A DNA stretch of 64,000 nt from NCBI GenBank assembly GCA_027923505.1, contig BROI01000006.1, forward strand, positions 1-64,000, in the 5' to 3' direction. A program made the position numbers and the translations under genes. The notes beneath the pieces were generated by a model, which saw only the letters and a list, made by a program, of their open reading frames with translations, was not told the origin of the DNA and ran no database searches. Shown piece by piece: positions 9,490 to 20,257 of this stretch (positions within the stretch are counted from its first letter, which is position 1; every line of letters begins with the position of its first letter). Source of the DNA: Mayamaea pseudoterrestris. Lineage: Eukaryota; Bacillariophyta; Bacillariophyceae; Sellaphorales; Sellaphoraceae.

Positions 9490-12373
9490 AGTGATACTAC
9501 TTTCTGTTGCATACCTGCTATGGTAGCGTCCCTATCGAGAGATCTGGACTGAGGCTGCTGGTTCGAGTTGCGATCGAATCAAGCGAAGAAGAAGCAAGGA
9601 ACCGGACTATAATGCTCTTCGGCCGTACCTCGGATGGGTCCCGACTGAGCGCGTTCAACAGACTTTACGTCACACGGAAGCATGGTATCATCTCAGCGCA
9701 CACCCGCGATTACCATTTCGACACCTCACGAAATCACGATTTCCGGCCGCGAACGTTCAGCGGTTGCGCGAACTATTCGCCACGGACACGATACACTCTG
9801 ACACGCCAGCTTTGGATGATGGAATTCTAGGGCATGGGGGAGCTACTAAGATGCAGCTCTTTGTTGGACGAGAAAGTTTTTACACGCGCGGCTACCCGAT
9901 GAAGTCGGAGAGCGAAATGTCAAACGCGTTAGAGGATTTTATCCGCGAAGTGGGCGCTCCTAACGGACTGCTCAGCGACAATGCCAAGTCGGAGACTGGC
10001 AAGGCTGTGAGGGATCTCTGTCGGATGTACAATATTCCTCAAGTGACCACAGAACCGGGTCATCCAGAACAAAATCCATGCGAACGTCACACCCCATTAA
10101 GCCAATGATGGAGAACCTCCAACGAGATTCGGGTTCGCCAGGCCATTGCTGGGTTTTGCTGATTAAATTCGTAATCATGATACTGAACGTCCTCGCGACG
10201 AAATCGCTGGGATGGCGCACGCCAACGGAAGTTGCGTTCGGAAATCTGCCGGATATTTCGCCTTTGTTACATTTCAAGTGGTGGGAACCGGTCACGTTTG
10301 AGGCGCAGGGGAGCTTTCCCTCGGCGGTACGATCTGGCAACGGCCGATTCGTGGGCATCGCAGAGAATAGCGGTCCGCACATGACTTTTCTCGTTCTGAC
10401 GGACGACACGCTTCAGGCGATTCCGCGCTCCAACGTGGTCTCGCGCAGCTACTTGTTACCACGAGAGTTGCCTTCCTTCCCTGAGTCTGGAGGGGAGATT
10501 TCTGAAGAAGCTACACGCGCAAGCGAGCGAAATTTTGAAACTCCAGATCTCGCGACAGGACGCTACCATAGCACGCATGTGACAGAAAGTAGTCACGACA
10601 ACTACGGCGGAAACGACGACGAACACTTCCGATGGCGAACCACGCCAACGTACCAGCGAAGTTCTTCAGAAGGGCTGAGCAAGAATCAGGGAATAAATGC
10701 CCTCTGTTCTCTCCAAGCGAACTCATCGGACGACGTTCGTAAGGGAACACGAAACGGTCAGAAAATGCGAGCGACTGTATGCGAATATATCGAAGTACGC
10801 GATAACGAGCTACTCGAAACGACGAAAGGTTTCCTAATCCAAATGGGAGAGGAGCCAGCGAAAGACTTAATAAGTTACAACGAACTGTCGGATTTAATCG
10901 AACGACAGATGGACGAAGATATACGAAACGATCCGGCGACTCAGTGGGTATTCACGAAGGAATCGGACACGAGCTTAATTTGAAACCGAACGATCCGACA
11001 TACAAAGGAAGTTCAAGTAACGTTCTCGCCGAATGGACTGACGGAACGACGACGTGGGAGCCTCTCGCGATCATGAAGAAGGACGATCCGATAACGATCG
11101 CAGAGTATGGACTCCAAGCACGGCTTACTCGACAAGCCAGGATGGAAGCAGCTGGAGCATTACACTGGAAGCGAAAGAAGTTTCGACAGATGGTAACAGC
11201 GGCGAAACGAAAATCGAAAGCAAACGGCGTACGCTACAAATTCGGCGTAAGGTTGCCGCGCAATTATAAAGATGCGAAAGCTCTCGACGAGATCAACGGC
11301 AACACGCTGTGGACGGATGCGATTCGAACGGAATTAAATCAGATAAATGATTACGACACGCTCGCAGATCGGAGTCGGTAAGGTTATGCCGGGCGCCGTG
11401 GAAACGAATAAACGTGCACACGATCGATATCGAGCCACGACGTGCGACGGAAAGCACGACTCGTTGCAGGAGGACATATGACAGAGCCGCCGAAGGATTC
11501 AGTTTACTCGGGCGTTGTGTCATTGCGAAGTCTACGAATGGTAGCGATGTTAGCGGAACTCAACGGTCTGGAACTGTGGGCAGCTGACGTCGGCAACGCA
11601 TACTTGGAAGCGAAACGAAAGAGAAGGTTTATATCGTGGCAGGTCCGGAGTTCGGGGAGCTCGAGGGTCACACGCTCACGATCGTGAAGGCATTATACGG
11701 TCTTCGCACGTCAGGCGCACGCTGGCACGAGCACTTTGCAGACACGCTCCGCGACATTGGCTTCATGCCGTGTATCGCAGAACCGGACGTGTGGATGCGC
11801 GATAAAGGCACGCACTACGAATACGTTTGTGTGTATGTCGACGATTTAGCGATAGCGATGAAGAATCCGAAGGAACTAACGGATCTTTTAATTGAGAACT
11901 ACAACTACAAGTTGAAGGGCGTCGGTCCATTGGCATATCATTTGGGCGCAGACGTTTGGCGAGACGACGACGGCGTACTCTGCTTCGGAGCGAAGAAGTA
12001 CGTCACAAGACTACTAGCGAACTACAAAGAAATGTTCGGCGAGGAACCGCGACCGCAGACAAGTCCACTACGCGACGGCGATCATCCGGAACTCGACGAA
12101 ACGAAAGAACTTGACGACGACGGAATTGCGAAGTATCAATCGATAATTGGTGCGTTGCAATGGGCAGTAAGTTTATGTCGATTCGACATTCACTGTGCTG
12201 TCATGACTATGGGGAGATTCCGAGCTGCGCCACGAGCGGGGCACTTGGAACGGTTGAAGCATATTTGCGGATACTTACGAAGATACCCGGATGGAGCGAT
12301 TCGATTCAACGTTTCGATTCCAACGGACGAGCGATACGCGACAGTTGACAAGATGGATTGGGTACTTACTTGA
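9490..12373 (+). mobile_element. degenerate Ty1/Copia retrotransposon (CoDi-like), truncated
   Basis: This is a broken pol region. Integrase comes first: ATDTIHSDTP with the first Asp, LLSDNAKSE with the second, and a possible Glu in NPCERH. Then LGWRTPTEVAFG and PDISPLLHFKWWEP, a spacer typical of diatom CoDi elements. A chromodomain-like remnant GSSSNVLAEW follows, then reverse transcriptase with AADVGNAYLEA, ALYGLRTSGARWHEHF and the catalytic YVDD near 11840. At least four frame breaks interrupt it, near 10080, 10980, 11380 and 11630. Sequence similarity ends at DW near 12360, where RNase H should start. No LTR or gag is seen, so the copy cannot be autonomous. It lies upstream of the gene starting at 12890 on the same strand. 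Confidence 0.9.
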
Positions 12374-12889
12374 TTGCATTACCGGTTATTGGTGATCTAT
12401 AAAGAGAGTAGGTAAATGCTGTTGCTGTGCTTCGTTGCAAGCCTATGACCGGTTGTCGGTTAGCTCCTTTGTGTCGATCGCGCGCCAGCCGGTTAGACGC
12501 AAGCCGTCCTGCCATTTTCGATGAACGAATGAGCTTCCGCAATGACCCTGGCACTGCGACAAAGGTCCGACTCCCAACGTCGATCTCGATGAGTGGAGAC
12601 CATCAACGCGGCAGCGTGCAAATTTGCTTGCAGCGAGACAAAGGAGAGGCGACTGCCTTGTCGTTGACATAATATTCCTTGCGGTGAATTCCTTTCTCCT
12701 GCGCCATCTTGGTGAACTCTGGCTACTTCTCGGGCTTCACTTTTTTAAAGCCGCAATTATTCATTATCTGAAGCCTGCGAGCTTGCACTTTTGACCGACG
12801 TATCATTGGCTCGCTCCGCCCCGACCAATTTCTCCGTTATACTTTACCTTTGCTCAATCCTCAGTTAGCTTTCCATCACGACGGCAGTC
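12374..12889. other. spacer after the Copia relic, promoter region of the next gene
   Basis: No gene is seen. Short frames on both strands overlap and lack domains. The last 150 bp before the ATG at 12890 are pyrimidine-rich and probably hold the 5' UTR. I found no LTR or target-site duplication marking the end of the element. Confidence 0.45.
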
Positions 12890-15800
12890 ATGTTGACAAG
12901 CAATTTGAACGCAACGCGCTTTGCGCAAAAGCCGCTCCACCAGCCAATCTACTCGTTCAGCAGCGTCCCCAAGGCGAGCGCTGATTTGTCACACTCGTCG
13001 CTTCAATATGTCGACTCTCGCGACGACTTTCACCGCAGCATGGGCGAAATGCTGCTGCTTTGCAAGGAGGCGATTCGACGAAGACCCGACAAGAAGGGGC
13101 CCGGTGGAAGCAAGCCATTGTCGCTCGAGTATTTGGCCGATCGATTCGACATTGATGACCCATTGTTTGGTTACTTGGTTCGAACGAAAGAGGAACCGCC
13201 GGCCAAGATGAGAAGCGGAAACGATAACAGTGATTGGCGCAAGGGCATGCTGCAAGGATTTATTACAGTAACGACGTTTACCAATTATCAAAAGTCGTTT
13301 CGATGGGACTCGCTTCATTCGGCGGCCTTTTCGTACGATGACGATGAATTAATGCAGGAGCGGATGAATGGAGAGCGCAAGCTTGACGAGGATGGGAGCC
13401 TTGCGGCTGCCATGCAGGCGACGGTTCGCTGCGGAGATATTTGGAATGAAGGCATTGTTTGGCCTCGCATTGCGGAAATTTCACTCCTTGGAGGATTGGG
13501 ATGTGGAGCGACACTTGTTAAATTAGTCATTGAACATTTGGAGTGCATGCGAGCAACTGGCAAGGCCAATTATGATTTCGTCATTTTACAAGCGACGGAT
13601 AATTCCATTTCTTTTTACGAAAGTATGGGGTTTGTCCGAGTTGGCGCCATTGTCAAGGAGGAGAATGTAAATAAATCGGACTCGTCGGATGATGAGGATG
13701 CAATTGCAGAACCTCTGCCAATGGATTCGCCGGAGAAGGCTAACGCCGTGGCGCAAACGGCGGACATTGTCACGAGCCCATTGACGCAATACACTACGAA
13801 AAAGGCTGGAGAGACTCCTAATGATATCGCGAAACGATTCAGCGTTGATGTTTGGGACATTGTATTTCTGAACAAGGATATTTTCGCAGGCATTTGTCCG
13901 ACTAGCCGTTTGCTGCCTGGTACGAATTTGTATGTTCCTGTATACGAGAAGATCGAGCTACCGACAAAACAGAAGTCACGAGATGCCGAGCCACCTGCCC
14001 TGCCTCAATACTACATTGCAGATGAAGACGACACACCACGAGAAATTGCCAAGAAATTTAATGTCTCATGCGCCATGCTCGTGGAAGCAAACAAGGGACG
14101 TTTGGAAGGCCTCGTTTCAAGCTCTCGACTCATGGCAGGTACGCGCGTGAAAGTGTCGCACCTTGATGTCCCGGAGGACGATTTTAAGCCGTACCCGCAC
14201 TGGTCTTTTCCCGACGATACTTTTGACGATCCTGAACCATCGTACATGATGGCGCTCAAGCTCAATCGCAAGCGCGGCATAAGTACGCGTGAACGGCCTG
14301 TTCTTGAAAGTCTTGCCGTTCCAATCTCCAAATACGAACCAACCGAGCTGGTACTGCCACCGTCACCTGGTCCAATCGATTACGATATTACTCATCCTAA
14401 ATCCCTTGCGGACATTCGATCGCCAGCTCAGAACAAGGTTAAGCTGAAAAAGAATAAACGCATTAGTGTTATTCCAGGCGCCCCTGTACCTCCCAAGCGC
14501 GAACCGGGTGCATTTTTGCTCTTTGCGAATGACGTTCGTGTGGAGCGTGGCCAAGAAGTCATGGGCTTGTCGGGATCTGCGGCCAATGGTTATTTTGCCA
14601 AAGCGTGGAAGCAATTGTCAGCCGAGGATAAGGCCCCCTACGAAGCCAAGGCAAACACATTGCGCGAAAAGTACTTTCGAGACAAGGCGCTGTATGAAAA
14701 GAAGCTTGCCGCTTTTCTGCTCGATAACCCAGAGTATGAAGCGACTGCAGGTGTCACTGCGCCATTGAAAGTAGCTGCAACGTCTTCTTCAACCGCCGCA
14801 TTCACTGAAACAAACAATGGCATGTCGCTTTACAACAAAGTTGTTCGTCTCAGACCTGGAGCTATGACGGAAGGGTCTGAGTTTACCTATTGGTATGTCC
14901 TGACGTACATTCCTGATCTCAAGTGGTGCCATTTGGCGCCGATGAAGGCTTGCGGCAATTTTGGAGACGATAAGCCAAAGTCGAGAGGACGAACTAAGTA
15001 CCGCCTCGTCGATGAGAAACTGGGTAAGGAAGTCGATATAAGTAGTTCGTTTTGCATACCCATCAAGGCTCGAGCAATGAAAAAGACTCTTGACGCCGAC
15101 ATGGAAGAGTGGGACGTTGTCGATGATGGGTCTGAGCCTGACATGGAGGTCAATCAACCTCGGGTGAGCAATTCAGCAATTCGTAATTCATCGAGGCCAT
15201 TGCGAACTAGTCCGGTAAAACCTTCGGCCGTACCTAAACCACCAACTGGTCTCAAACGCAAAATTCCACAAGCGAGTGCCGGCGATTCATGCCTGAGACT
15301 ACCCACCATGATGGCACTCTTGCCCGAGGGCGAATCCGAGGTAGTTGTACGCCTTGTTGGAAAAGAAATTTACTATCCGACTGCCATTTATCCATCAAGT
15401 ACTGCGAATCTTGGTCATCAAAATGAATCTAATAGTTCAAAAAAGAGAAAACGCTTGTCGAACGGTCAAGACGAAGTTATTGTCGAGATAGTCGTTACGA
15501 AGGCTAAACGAGGCGGTCGGACAAAAGGATCAAAGAACAAACCCAAAAATATTGAAGTTGCGCCAGCGCCTGTCGAAGTTAACGACGTGGCCATTACCAA
15601 TATTACCAGTCCACTGACAAGAAGTAGAGGACAGGAGCAGGAGCCGGCAAGTAAACGAGTACGACTCTCGTCGCCTCAAACATCACGACCGTCGCGCATC
15701 GAAAAAGAGCACAAGGAAAATTCAAAACTTGCTGGGCAGATAGATTCTTCTAAAACTTCCCATGTGCAGCCGCATTCACTCGATTTTGCCGCTGCTAGAA

Positions 15801-16213
15801 GGAGCAGTCCTAGAGGATCGTCGAGCCATGTCAAGACGGCGTCCATAACCACACAACTCGTTACGACGTCCAGTCCGAGGCGACTTCCAAGGGGTACGGT
15901 TGGACCGTCTCACAAGCGTACTCGACATTGCATGTCTTCGCCATCGCCCACGATTGAGAAGCGAACTCTTCGAAGCTCTGCTCCAAGCCCTATGATCGAC
16001 CCGACACCGCCTTCGACGAGAAGGCGACAATCGCCGAGGCTAAACATAACATCGGCGGTGCGTCGTTCCATTACCACGATACGCGAAAAATATGCGCAAA
16101 AGCATCAGCAAACCGAGCTAGTTAATAACGCTCGGCCAAAGAGAAAGGCTGCTCCCGAATTTTTGGGCGAGGACACTGTCGGCGCGCATGAAAAACGTCG
16201 CCGCATTGATTAA
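12890..16213 (+). CDS. multidomain GNAT, double LysM, HMG-box and AT-hook protein
   Basis: A single exon encodes 1,107 residues. In order: a GNAT-like acetyltransferase region (about 115-255) with AEISLLGGLGCGATLVKLVI as the candidate acetyl-CoA loop and NSISFYESMGF as the C-terminal motif; LysM-like repeat 1 (301-350) with ETPNDIAKRFSVDVWDIVFLN; LysM-like repeat 2 (375-422) with DTPREIAKKFNVSCAMLVEAN; an HMG box (about 537-609) with PGAFLLFANDVR and KAWKQLSAEDKAPYEAKA; a Trp/Cys-containing block of unknown fold (650-730) with YWYVLTYIPDLKWCHLAPM; and an AT-hook-like motif GGRTKGSKNK (875-884) before a basic Ser/Arg-rich tail. There is no signal peptide or membrane span. A nuclear chromatin-associated acetyltransferase is the best inference; substrate and LysM ligand are unknown. 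The stop is followed by a convergent gene 124 bp away. Confidence 0.85.
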   Translation: MLTSNLNATRFAQKPLHQPIYSFSSVPKASADLSHSSLQYVDSRDDFHRSMGEMLLLCKEAIRRRPDKKGPGGSKPLSLEYLADRFDIDDPLFGYLVRTKEEPPAKMRSGNDNSDWRKGMLQGFITVTTFTNYQKSFRWDSLHSAAFSYDDDELMQERMNGERKLDEDGSLAAAMQATVRCGDIWNEGIVWPRIAEISLLGGLGCGATLVKLVIEHLECMRATGKANYDFVILQATDNSISFYESMGFVRVGAIVKEENVNKSDSSDDEDAIAEPLPMDSPEKANAVAQTADIVTSPLTQYTTKKAGETPNDIAKRFSVDVWDIVFLNKDIFAGICPTSRLLPGTNLYVPVYEKIELPTKQKSRDAEPPALPQYYIADEDDTPREIAKKFNVSCAMLVEANKGRLEGLVSSSRLMAGTRVKVSHLDVPEDDFKPYPHWSFPDDTFDDPEPSYMMALKLNRKRGISTRERPVLESLAVPISKYEPTELVLPPSPGPIDYDITHPKSLADIRSPAQNKVKLKKNKRISVIPGAPVPPKREPGAFLLFANDVRVERGQEVMGLSGSAANGYFAKAWKQLSAEDKAPYEAKANTLREKYFRDKALYEKKLAAFLLDNPEYEATAGVTAPLKVAATSSSTAAFTETNNGMSLYNKVVRLRPGAMTEGSEFTYWYVLTYIPDLKWCHLAPMKACGNFGDDKPKSRGRTKYRLVDEKLGKEVDISSSFCIPIKARAMKKTLDADMEEWDVVDDGSEPDMEVNQPRVSNSAIRNSSRPLRTSPVKPSAVPKPPTGLKRKIPQASAGDSCLRLPTMMALLPEGESEVVVRLVGKEIYYPTAIYPSSTANLGHQNESNSSKKRKRLSNGQDEVIVEIVVTKAKRGGRTKGSKNKPKNIEVAPAPVEVNDVAITNITSPLTRSRGQEQEPASKRVRLSSPQTSRPSRIEKEHKENSKLAGQIDSSKTSHVQPHSLDFAAARRSSPRGSSSHVKTASITTQLVTTSSPRRLPRGTVGPSHKRTRHCMSSPSPTIEKRTLRSSAPSPMIDPTPPSTRRRQSPRLNITSAVRRSITTIREKYAQKHQQTELVNNARPKRKAAPEFLGEDTVGAHEKRRRID

Positions 16214-16336
16214 AGTAGCGTCGCCCCCGCTGCATTCTATAAAATAGTTAAACCATTCATTAACGTTAATGTCTTACTTTGGTGTATCATTGGCGGCCAG
16301 TCGCTCAATCCAGTACTTCATTATCTGCATCTACTG

Positions 16337-17173
16337 TTATTGACCATTCGCAGCCGCTAACTTTTCAGCCAACTCAGTGAGCAAACGCAACACCAACTTC
16401 TTGCTCAGACCCATGACGCTGTCTTCTGTTCCATCGATACGTTCAATGTATTGCTTGACGAGTTTGTGCTCCACCATGAGACCGCCCGCGCAGCTCAGTA
16501 TGGGAGCATCTTCCTCAAGCAACCTGTCCACCAATCCGTCGTTCGGTTCGTTTTTAAAGTATATGGTCGCCGTGTCGACACCAGCTACTGTCAATTTGCT
16601 CGGCAGATGCATCAGCACGACGGATCCAACGGTACTGGGTGGATGTTTTGAGTACATGGCCACCATTGTCTTGGCCTCGTCCACCGTCTCTGGCTTTTCA
16701 AGTATTTTGCCGTTGCAAGTGACAACTTGATCGCCCGTCAAGATGATGTATTCGTTTTGCGACGGAAGGTCATTGTCGCATCGGCCGGCTTGTATTTCGC
16801 TCACCAAGTGATCCATTTTCGCTTGGGCAAGATGTAGGACCAAGTCACTTGGCTTGTCAGTGTCACGGTTGCCCAAGCTCCGTTCGTTGATTGGTCGCAC
16901 CAATATATGATAGTTGACTCCCATTTCCTTTAGTATGAGCTTTCTGGTGAATGACGCCGACCCGAGGATGAGAGGTGACGGCAGATGGAGCTGCACCAGT
17001 GGATCATTGACGAGTGCAGTAGCAGGAGGAGCCTGAGACATGCTGCTGCTGAAGGAGGCGGAATGACGGGTCCTTACAAAATGCAACCGCTGTACAAAGC
17101 TACCTGATCGGGAAGCAAGACAGAAACAAGTCAGTAGAGTGTACGTTGAGCCTGCTGCGACGCCAAGTACCAT
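16337..17173 (-). CDS. Maf-family nucleoside triphosphate pyrophosphatase
   Basis: The 278-residue protein carries the Maf/Ham1-like fold, which hydrolyses non-canonical or excess dTTP/UTP-type nucleotides to monophosphates. Motifs: LILGSASFTRK (68-78) at the N-terminal phosphate loop, GDQVV (147-151) with the metal-binding Asp, EKP (159-161), SCAGG (227-231) and IDGTEDSVMGL (246-256). The first 50 residues precede the domain, include a hydrophobic stretch (about 4-20) and are rich in Ser and Arg, so they look like a targeting presequence, perhaps mitochondrial or plastid. A start nearer residue 45 (MSQAPP) would give a cytosolic form. The next gene on the same strand, EngB, ends 452 bp upstream. 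Confidence 0.88.
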   Translation of the reverse strand: MVLGVAAGSTYTLLTCFCLASRSGSFVQRLHFVRTRHSASFSSSMSQAPPATALVNDPLVQLHLPSPLILGSASFTRKLILKEMGVNYHILVRPINERSLGNRDTDKPSDLVLHLAQAKMDHLVSEIQAGRCDNDLPSQNEYIILTGDQVVTCNGKILEKPETVDEAKTMVAMYSKHPPSTVGSVVLMHLPSKLTVAGVDTATIYFKNEPNDGLVDRLLEEDAPILSCAGGLMVEHKLVKQYIERIDGTEDSVMGLSKKLVLRLLTELAEKLAAANGQ

Positions 17174-17625
17174 TGTTTCATGTGGTCAAGTGAAAGAAAG
17201 GCAGCATCGAAGAAATCTTTCAGAACCGTTGCGACGTCCTGCTATCAGTGCTATCAGCACGGCCATTGCGCATGCAGACCAAGTAATTTGGTATACTAGC
17301 TAAACGTGCGCTTTATGAGTACTATTATTAAAAGAGCTTAGCTTCGCATTATGTGCCTCGACGCATTTGACTTTGCAACACTTTCGGTGGAAACACACTT
17401 CGCAAAGCCATGACTTTTTCCTTTGCAGAACTCATCAACAATTTTCAATTTTTGTTACTTTTCTGTCATTCCTACTGAACACCGCGTGAAGGAAAAAAAT
17501 ATCTTGTGCAGCGATCATAAGTAAAGAAGGCACCGAGCATTGCCATTTATTTCAATCATGACAGTCTGGCGTGATGCGCTCCATTTGCACTACTCAATCA
17601 GGACGATTGGAACGCAAACAGCAAA
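17174..17625. other. intergenic, no gene seen
   Basis: Spacer between two minus-strand genes. It should contain the Maf promoter and the EngB 3' end. A short plus-strand frame (17540-17899) is a shadow of EngB. Confidence 0.5.
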
Positions 17626-18834
17626 TTACGCTACCTTTTTCATCAAAGGCGCATCACTGCGTGCGCTTTCTGTAGGAGCAGCAGCAGCCACCGGCACCAG
17701 GGCCGCCAGCTCCTTTTGCAGCTCCAGCAAGCCAGCGTTTGCCTTGAGCCCGGGCTTGCTGGCGCGGGCACTGAGCAGCATGACGGGCAGTCGACTCGTT
17801 TCGCGCACCAAGCGTTCCGCCAGTTGCTCCTTCACTTGCAACACCCGGCGCGCCAAGTCAGTTTGCTCCATCAAGTCGCACTTTGTCAGGACGAGTTGAA
17901 TTGGCGGTAGTGAGCTTTTCGCTGTCTTATCGTCACTGCTCTGATTACTAGTCTGTACTTGCTGCTGCAGCAGCTCCAAAAAATCGAAATCGGCCTGCTT
18001 CATGCCATGCCGCGCATCAATGAGCAGTAACAGTCGCTTCAAGGGAGCGCCCCGACGTAGCAAGTAGTGCGACATGGTTGCTTGGTAGTTGGTGGCTGCT
18101 TCCGGCGACGCGTAGGCAAAGCCATAGCCAGGCAAGTCCACGAGCCGCAGCAAGCGCGTGGGCCGTGATCGAGACGCCAGCTGGTAAATGGTAATGGCGC
18201 GGGTTTCTCCCGGTTTGGATGACACAGTGGCCTTGTGACCCTTGGGGAGCTTGTTGGTTTCGACAGACGATCGACGGCGGCTATGCGCCTGCTCTTGCTC
18301 CTCGCGACTTTTATACAGTAAATTGTTGAGTAGCGTCGACTTTCCAACGTTGGATCGACCAGCCAAGGCAATCTCCGGAACGACGGCGCGACCATCGCTT
18401 CGCTTGCTGGAGCTCACCGACTGAATGTCTTCGACCGAGCTCATATTTGCAATGATTGACACTGGCTGACTCTCGGCGCCAAAGGGAGGTGGTGCGCGCA
18501 GTAACGATGGATTTGGCTCGCTGACAGTTGCGTCAATACTGCTGCTGCCGACTCGTTGATGTTGCTGCTGAGGTCGCCCCTTGTCGAGTGTTCTCCGTCG
18601 CAACGGTCTGCGTCGTGACGGAACGCCAACTCCAATCGATTGTATATGTCTCAGTATTTTAGGATCGACTGGAATGTTTCTGAATTGCTGCCGAACACTC
18701 TCCGTGGCGCCGATTTCGTTGCTGGGCGTCGTTGCTCCTTCCAAAGAAGAAAGCAGCCGTCGGCTTGCGACGAGCCAAGTTGCTGACTGGAATGTAACCA
18801 TGTAGCGGTGGCTACGCAGAGTACATTGTAACAT
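17626..18834 (-). CDS. EngB/YihA-family ribosome-biogenesis GTPase
   Basis: The 402-residue protein contains a TRAFAC GTPase domain of the EngB type. Visible G motifs: G1 GRSNVGKST (159-167), G2 region with PGETRAI (208-214), G3 DLPGYGFAYA (233-242), G4 TKCD (317-320) and G5 SARA (355-358). The DLPGYGFA signature is specific to EngB. Bacterial EngB assists large-subunit ribosome assembly; eukaryotic copies are usually organellar. About 150 residues precede the domain, including a basic, Ser-rich start (SRRLLSSLEG), which suggests mitochondrial or plastid import. A second Met at residue 12 is an alternative start. The loop between G1 and G2 is longer than in bacteria. Confidence 0.93.
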   Translation of the reverse strand: MLQCTLRSHRYMVTFQSATWLVASRRLLSSLEGATTPSNEIGATESVRQQFRNIPVDPKILRHIQSIGVGVPSRRRPLRRRTLDKGRPQQQHQRVGSSSIDATVSEPNPSLLRAPPPFGAESQPVSIIANMSSVEDIQSVSSSKRSDGRAVVPEIALAGRSNVGKSTLLNNLLYKSREEQEQAHSRRRSSVETNKLPKGHKATVSSKPGETRAITIYQLASRSRPTRLLRLVDLPGYGFAYASPEAATNYQATMSHYLLRRGAPLKRLLLLIDARHGMKQADFDFLELLQQQVQTSNQSSDDKTAKSSLPPIQLVLTKCDLMEQTDLARRVLQVKEQLAERLVRETSRLPVMLLSARASKPGLKANAGLLELQKELAALVPVAAAAPTESARSDAPLMKKVA

Positions 18835-19370
18835 GAGTATGAGCCAACGGTAGCTGGGTGCAACAATGCACTCGTTTTGACTAGAGACAGTTTCTTCGTC
18901 TTGGTCTGTTCATTGCATCGCATGGTTGCGAAGCGATTTGAAAGAAACGGGTGTCGCAGCGCGGTTTAAGATGTTTTTGGCGAGCCGAGTCGCAACGACC
19001 TTAAGCATACGGTACCTGTACCCTTGCTTTGCCTAATCTACCAGTAGTCTACTGCAGGCTATCCTGACAGTACTTTCGTCGCAGTCTCCTCCTAGTTGTT
19101 ATGATGTTTTATACTTCGCATTTAGGGATCATATTGGTTGTTCCTCAAGTCACGTGCTGCTGCTATGCGAAACGCTCTTGCACCTTCGCTAAGGTCATCA
19201 GTCCTTTCATGTCAATCTAATCTTCTTTCGCAAGATCACCTTCCAAAAGTGTCCATGCTTGATGCGATGCCAGCAGAGTTTCAGCGAAAGGCTCTGTTCA
19301 GCAGTCACCCCAATACTCCCGCCATCAAGCTCACGGTCATCGGCTTATAACGCCAAAGCACATTACAATC
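18835..19370. other. divergent spacer with a possible upstream ORF
   Basis: This holds the promoters of EngB (minus) and the CAP-domain gene (plus). A 70-codon plus-strand frame at 19138-19350 ends 20 bp before the CAP-gene ATG and is in another frame. It may be an upstream ORF in the leader or chance. No domain is visible in it. Confidence 0.4.
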
Positions 19371-20000
19371 ATGTCTGTAATGAAACTTCCATTCGCGAAA
19401 GTGCCACAAGCAAATGAGCCGCCATTAATCACGGAAACATCAAGCGACTTGACTATTTCCGACGTTTTTAGTGTCAGGTTGAATATGAAACTGGCAGATT
19501 TGCGGTTGTATAGCGGCATTTTTCGTCAACTAGACCCTGCACGTGCACTTAAAGGTCGTCAACCCAAGACAGTCTCCTTGAGTCATGCCTTTATTAACCA
19601 AATGCGCTCGTCCTATGGATTGCCAGAGCTCAAGCGCAGCCGCGACTTGGACCACCTGGCCTTCCACCATGCCCGACGCATGGCCTTAAGACAAACCCTT
19701 TTCCATTTTTGCAAAACGGCCACGGAGCTCATGGAGTACCTAGACTCTCCCATTGCGGGCGAAAATGTGCTGCGGGGAAAAAGCCTTTGCAGCATTCACG
19801 ACTACATGATGTTTTGCTGCGAACAGCGGCAAAACGTGTTGTCGTTGCAGTTTGAAGAGCTTGGTGTTGGCGCCATGGATGATTCTAACGGAACGCTTTA
19901 CGTGGTGCAGTTATTTCGTGCATCGGACGACGAGATGGCGAGAGATGCTATTGTTGTAGGTCAAAGCTCGGGCAAGTCAATCTCGATGTACTTTTTGTAG
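19371..20000 (+). CDS. CAP-domain (SCP/PR-1, YkwD-like) protein
   Basis: The 209-residue protein has a CAP fold related to the bacterial YkwD branch. Features: the helix with FINQMRSSYGLPELKRS (74-90), HLAFHHARRMA (95-105), the core GENV (130-133), the region HDYMMFCCEQRQNVL (143-157) matching the W-x-x-S-x-x-H-x-x-N-I-L segment, and LGVGA (164-168) followed by LYVVQLF (176-182). CAP proteins are usually secreted, but I see no signal peptide here. The conserved SPGH-type His is replaced in the CCEQRQN segment, so the cation-binding pocket may be altered. Function is unknown. The next gene starts 258 bp downstream on the same strand. Confidence 0.7.
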   Translation: MSVMKLPFAKVPQANEPPLITETSSDLTISDVFSVRLNMKLADLRLYSGIFRQLDPARALKGRQPKTVSLSHAFINQMRSSYGLPELKRSRDLDHLAFHHARRMALRQTLFHFCKTATELMEYLDSPIAGENVLRGKSLCSIHDYMMFCCEQRQNVLSLQFEELGVGAMDDSNGTLYVVQLFRASDDEMARDAIVVGQSSGKSISMYFL

Positions 20001-20257
20001 CTTTTACATGTACTCATGCCATCAACAAACCAAAGCTAAAACTATTTAACCTGTAATGAGGGCCAGCATTATTACAGCTAGTGACCTATACGTGTTTCGT
20101 GTTTAACTTTTACACAACAACAGACAATTATTTAGTTGTAGATCGATAGGTAAGTATCGTACCGTTACTCATGCGACATTAAAATTTCAAATTCTCGACG
20201 ACGCAAATCGTGACAGTTGAATTTTGAATTGTTCTTCTATGGCTATTCCCTTCAACC

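Noticed and set aside
19138-19350. 70-codon frame just before the CAP gene
   Set aside because: Different frame from the CAP gene, no domain, no splice signals joining them; kept only as a possible upstream ORF.
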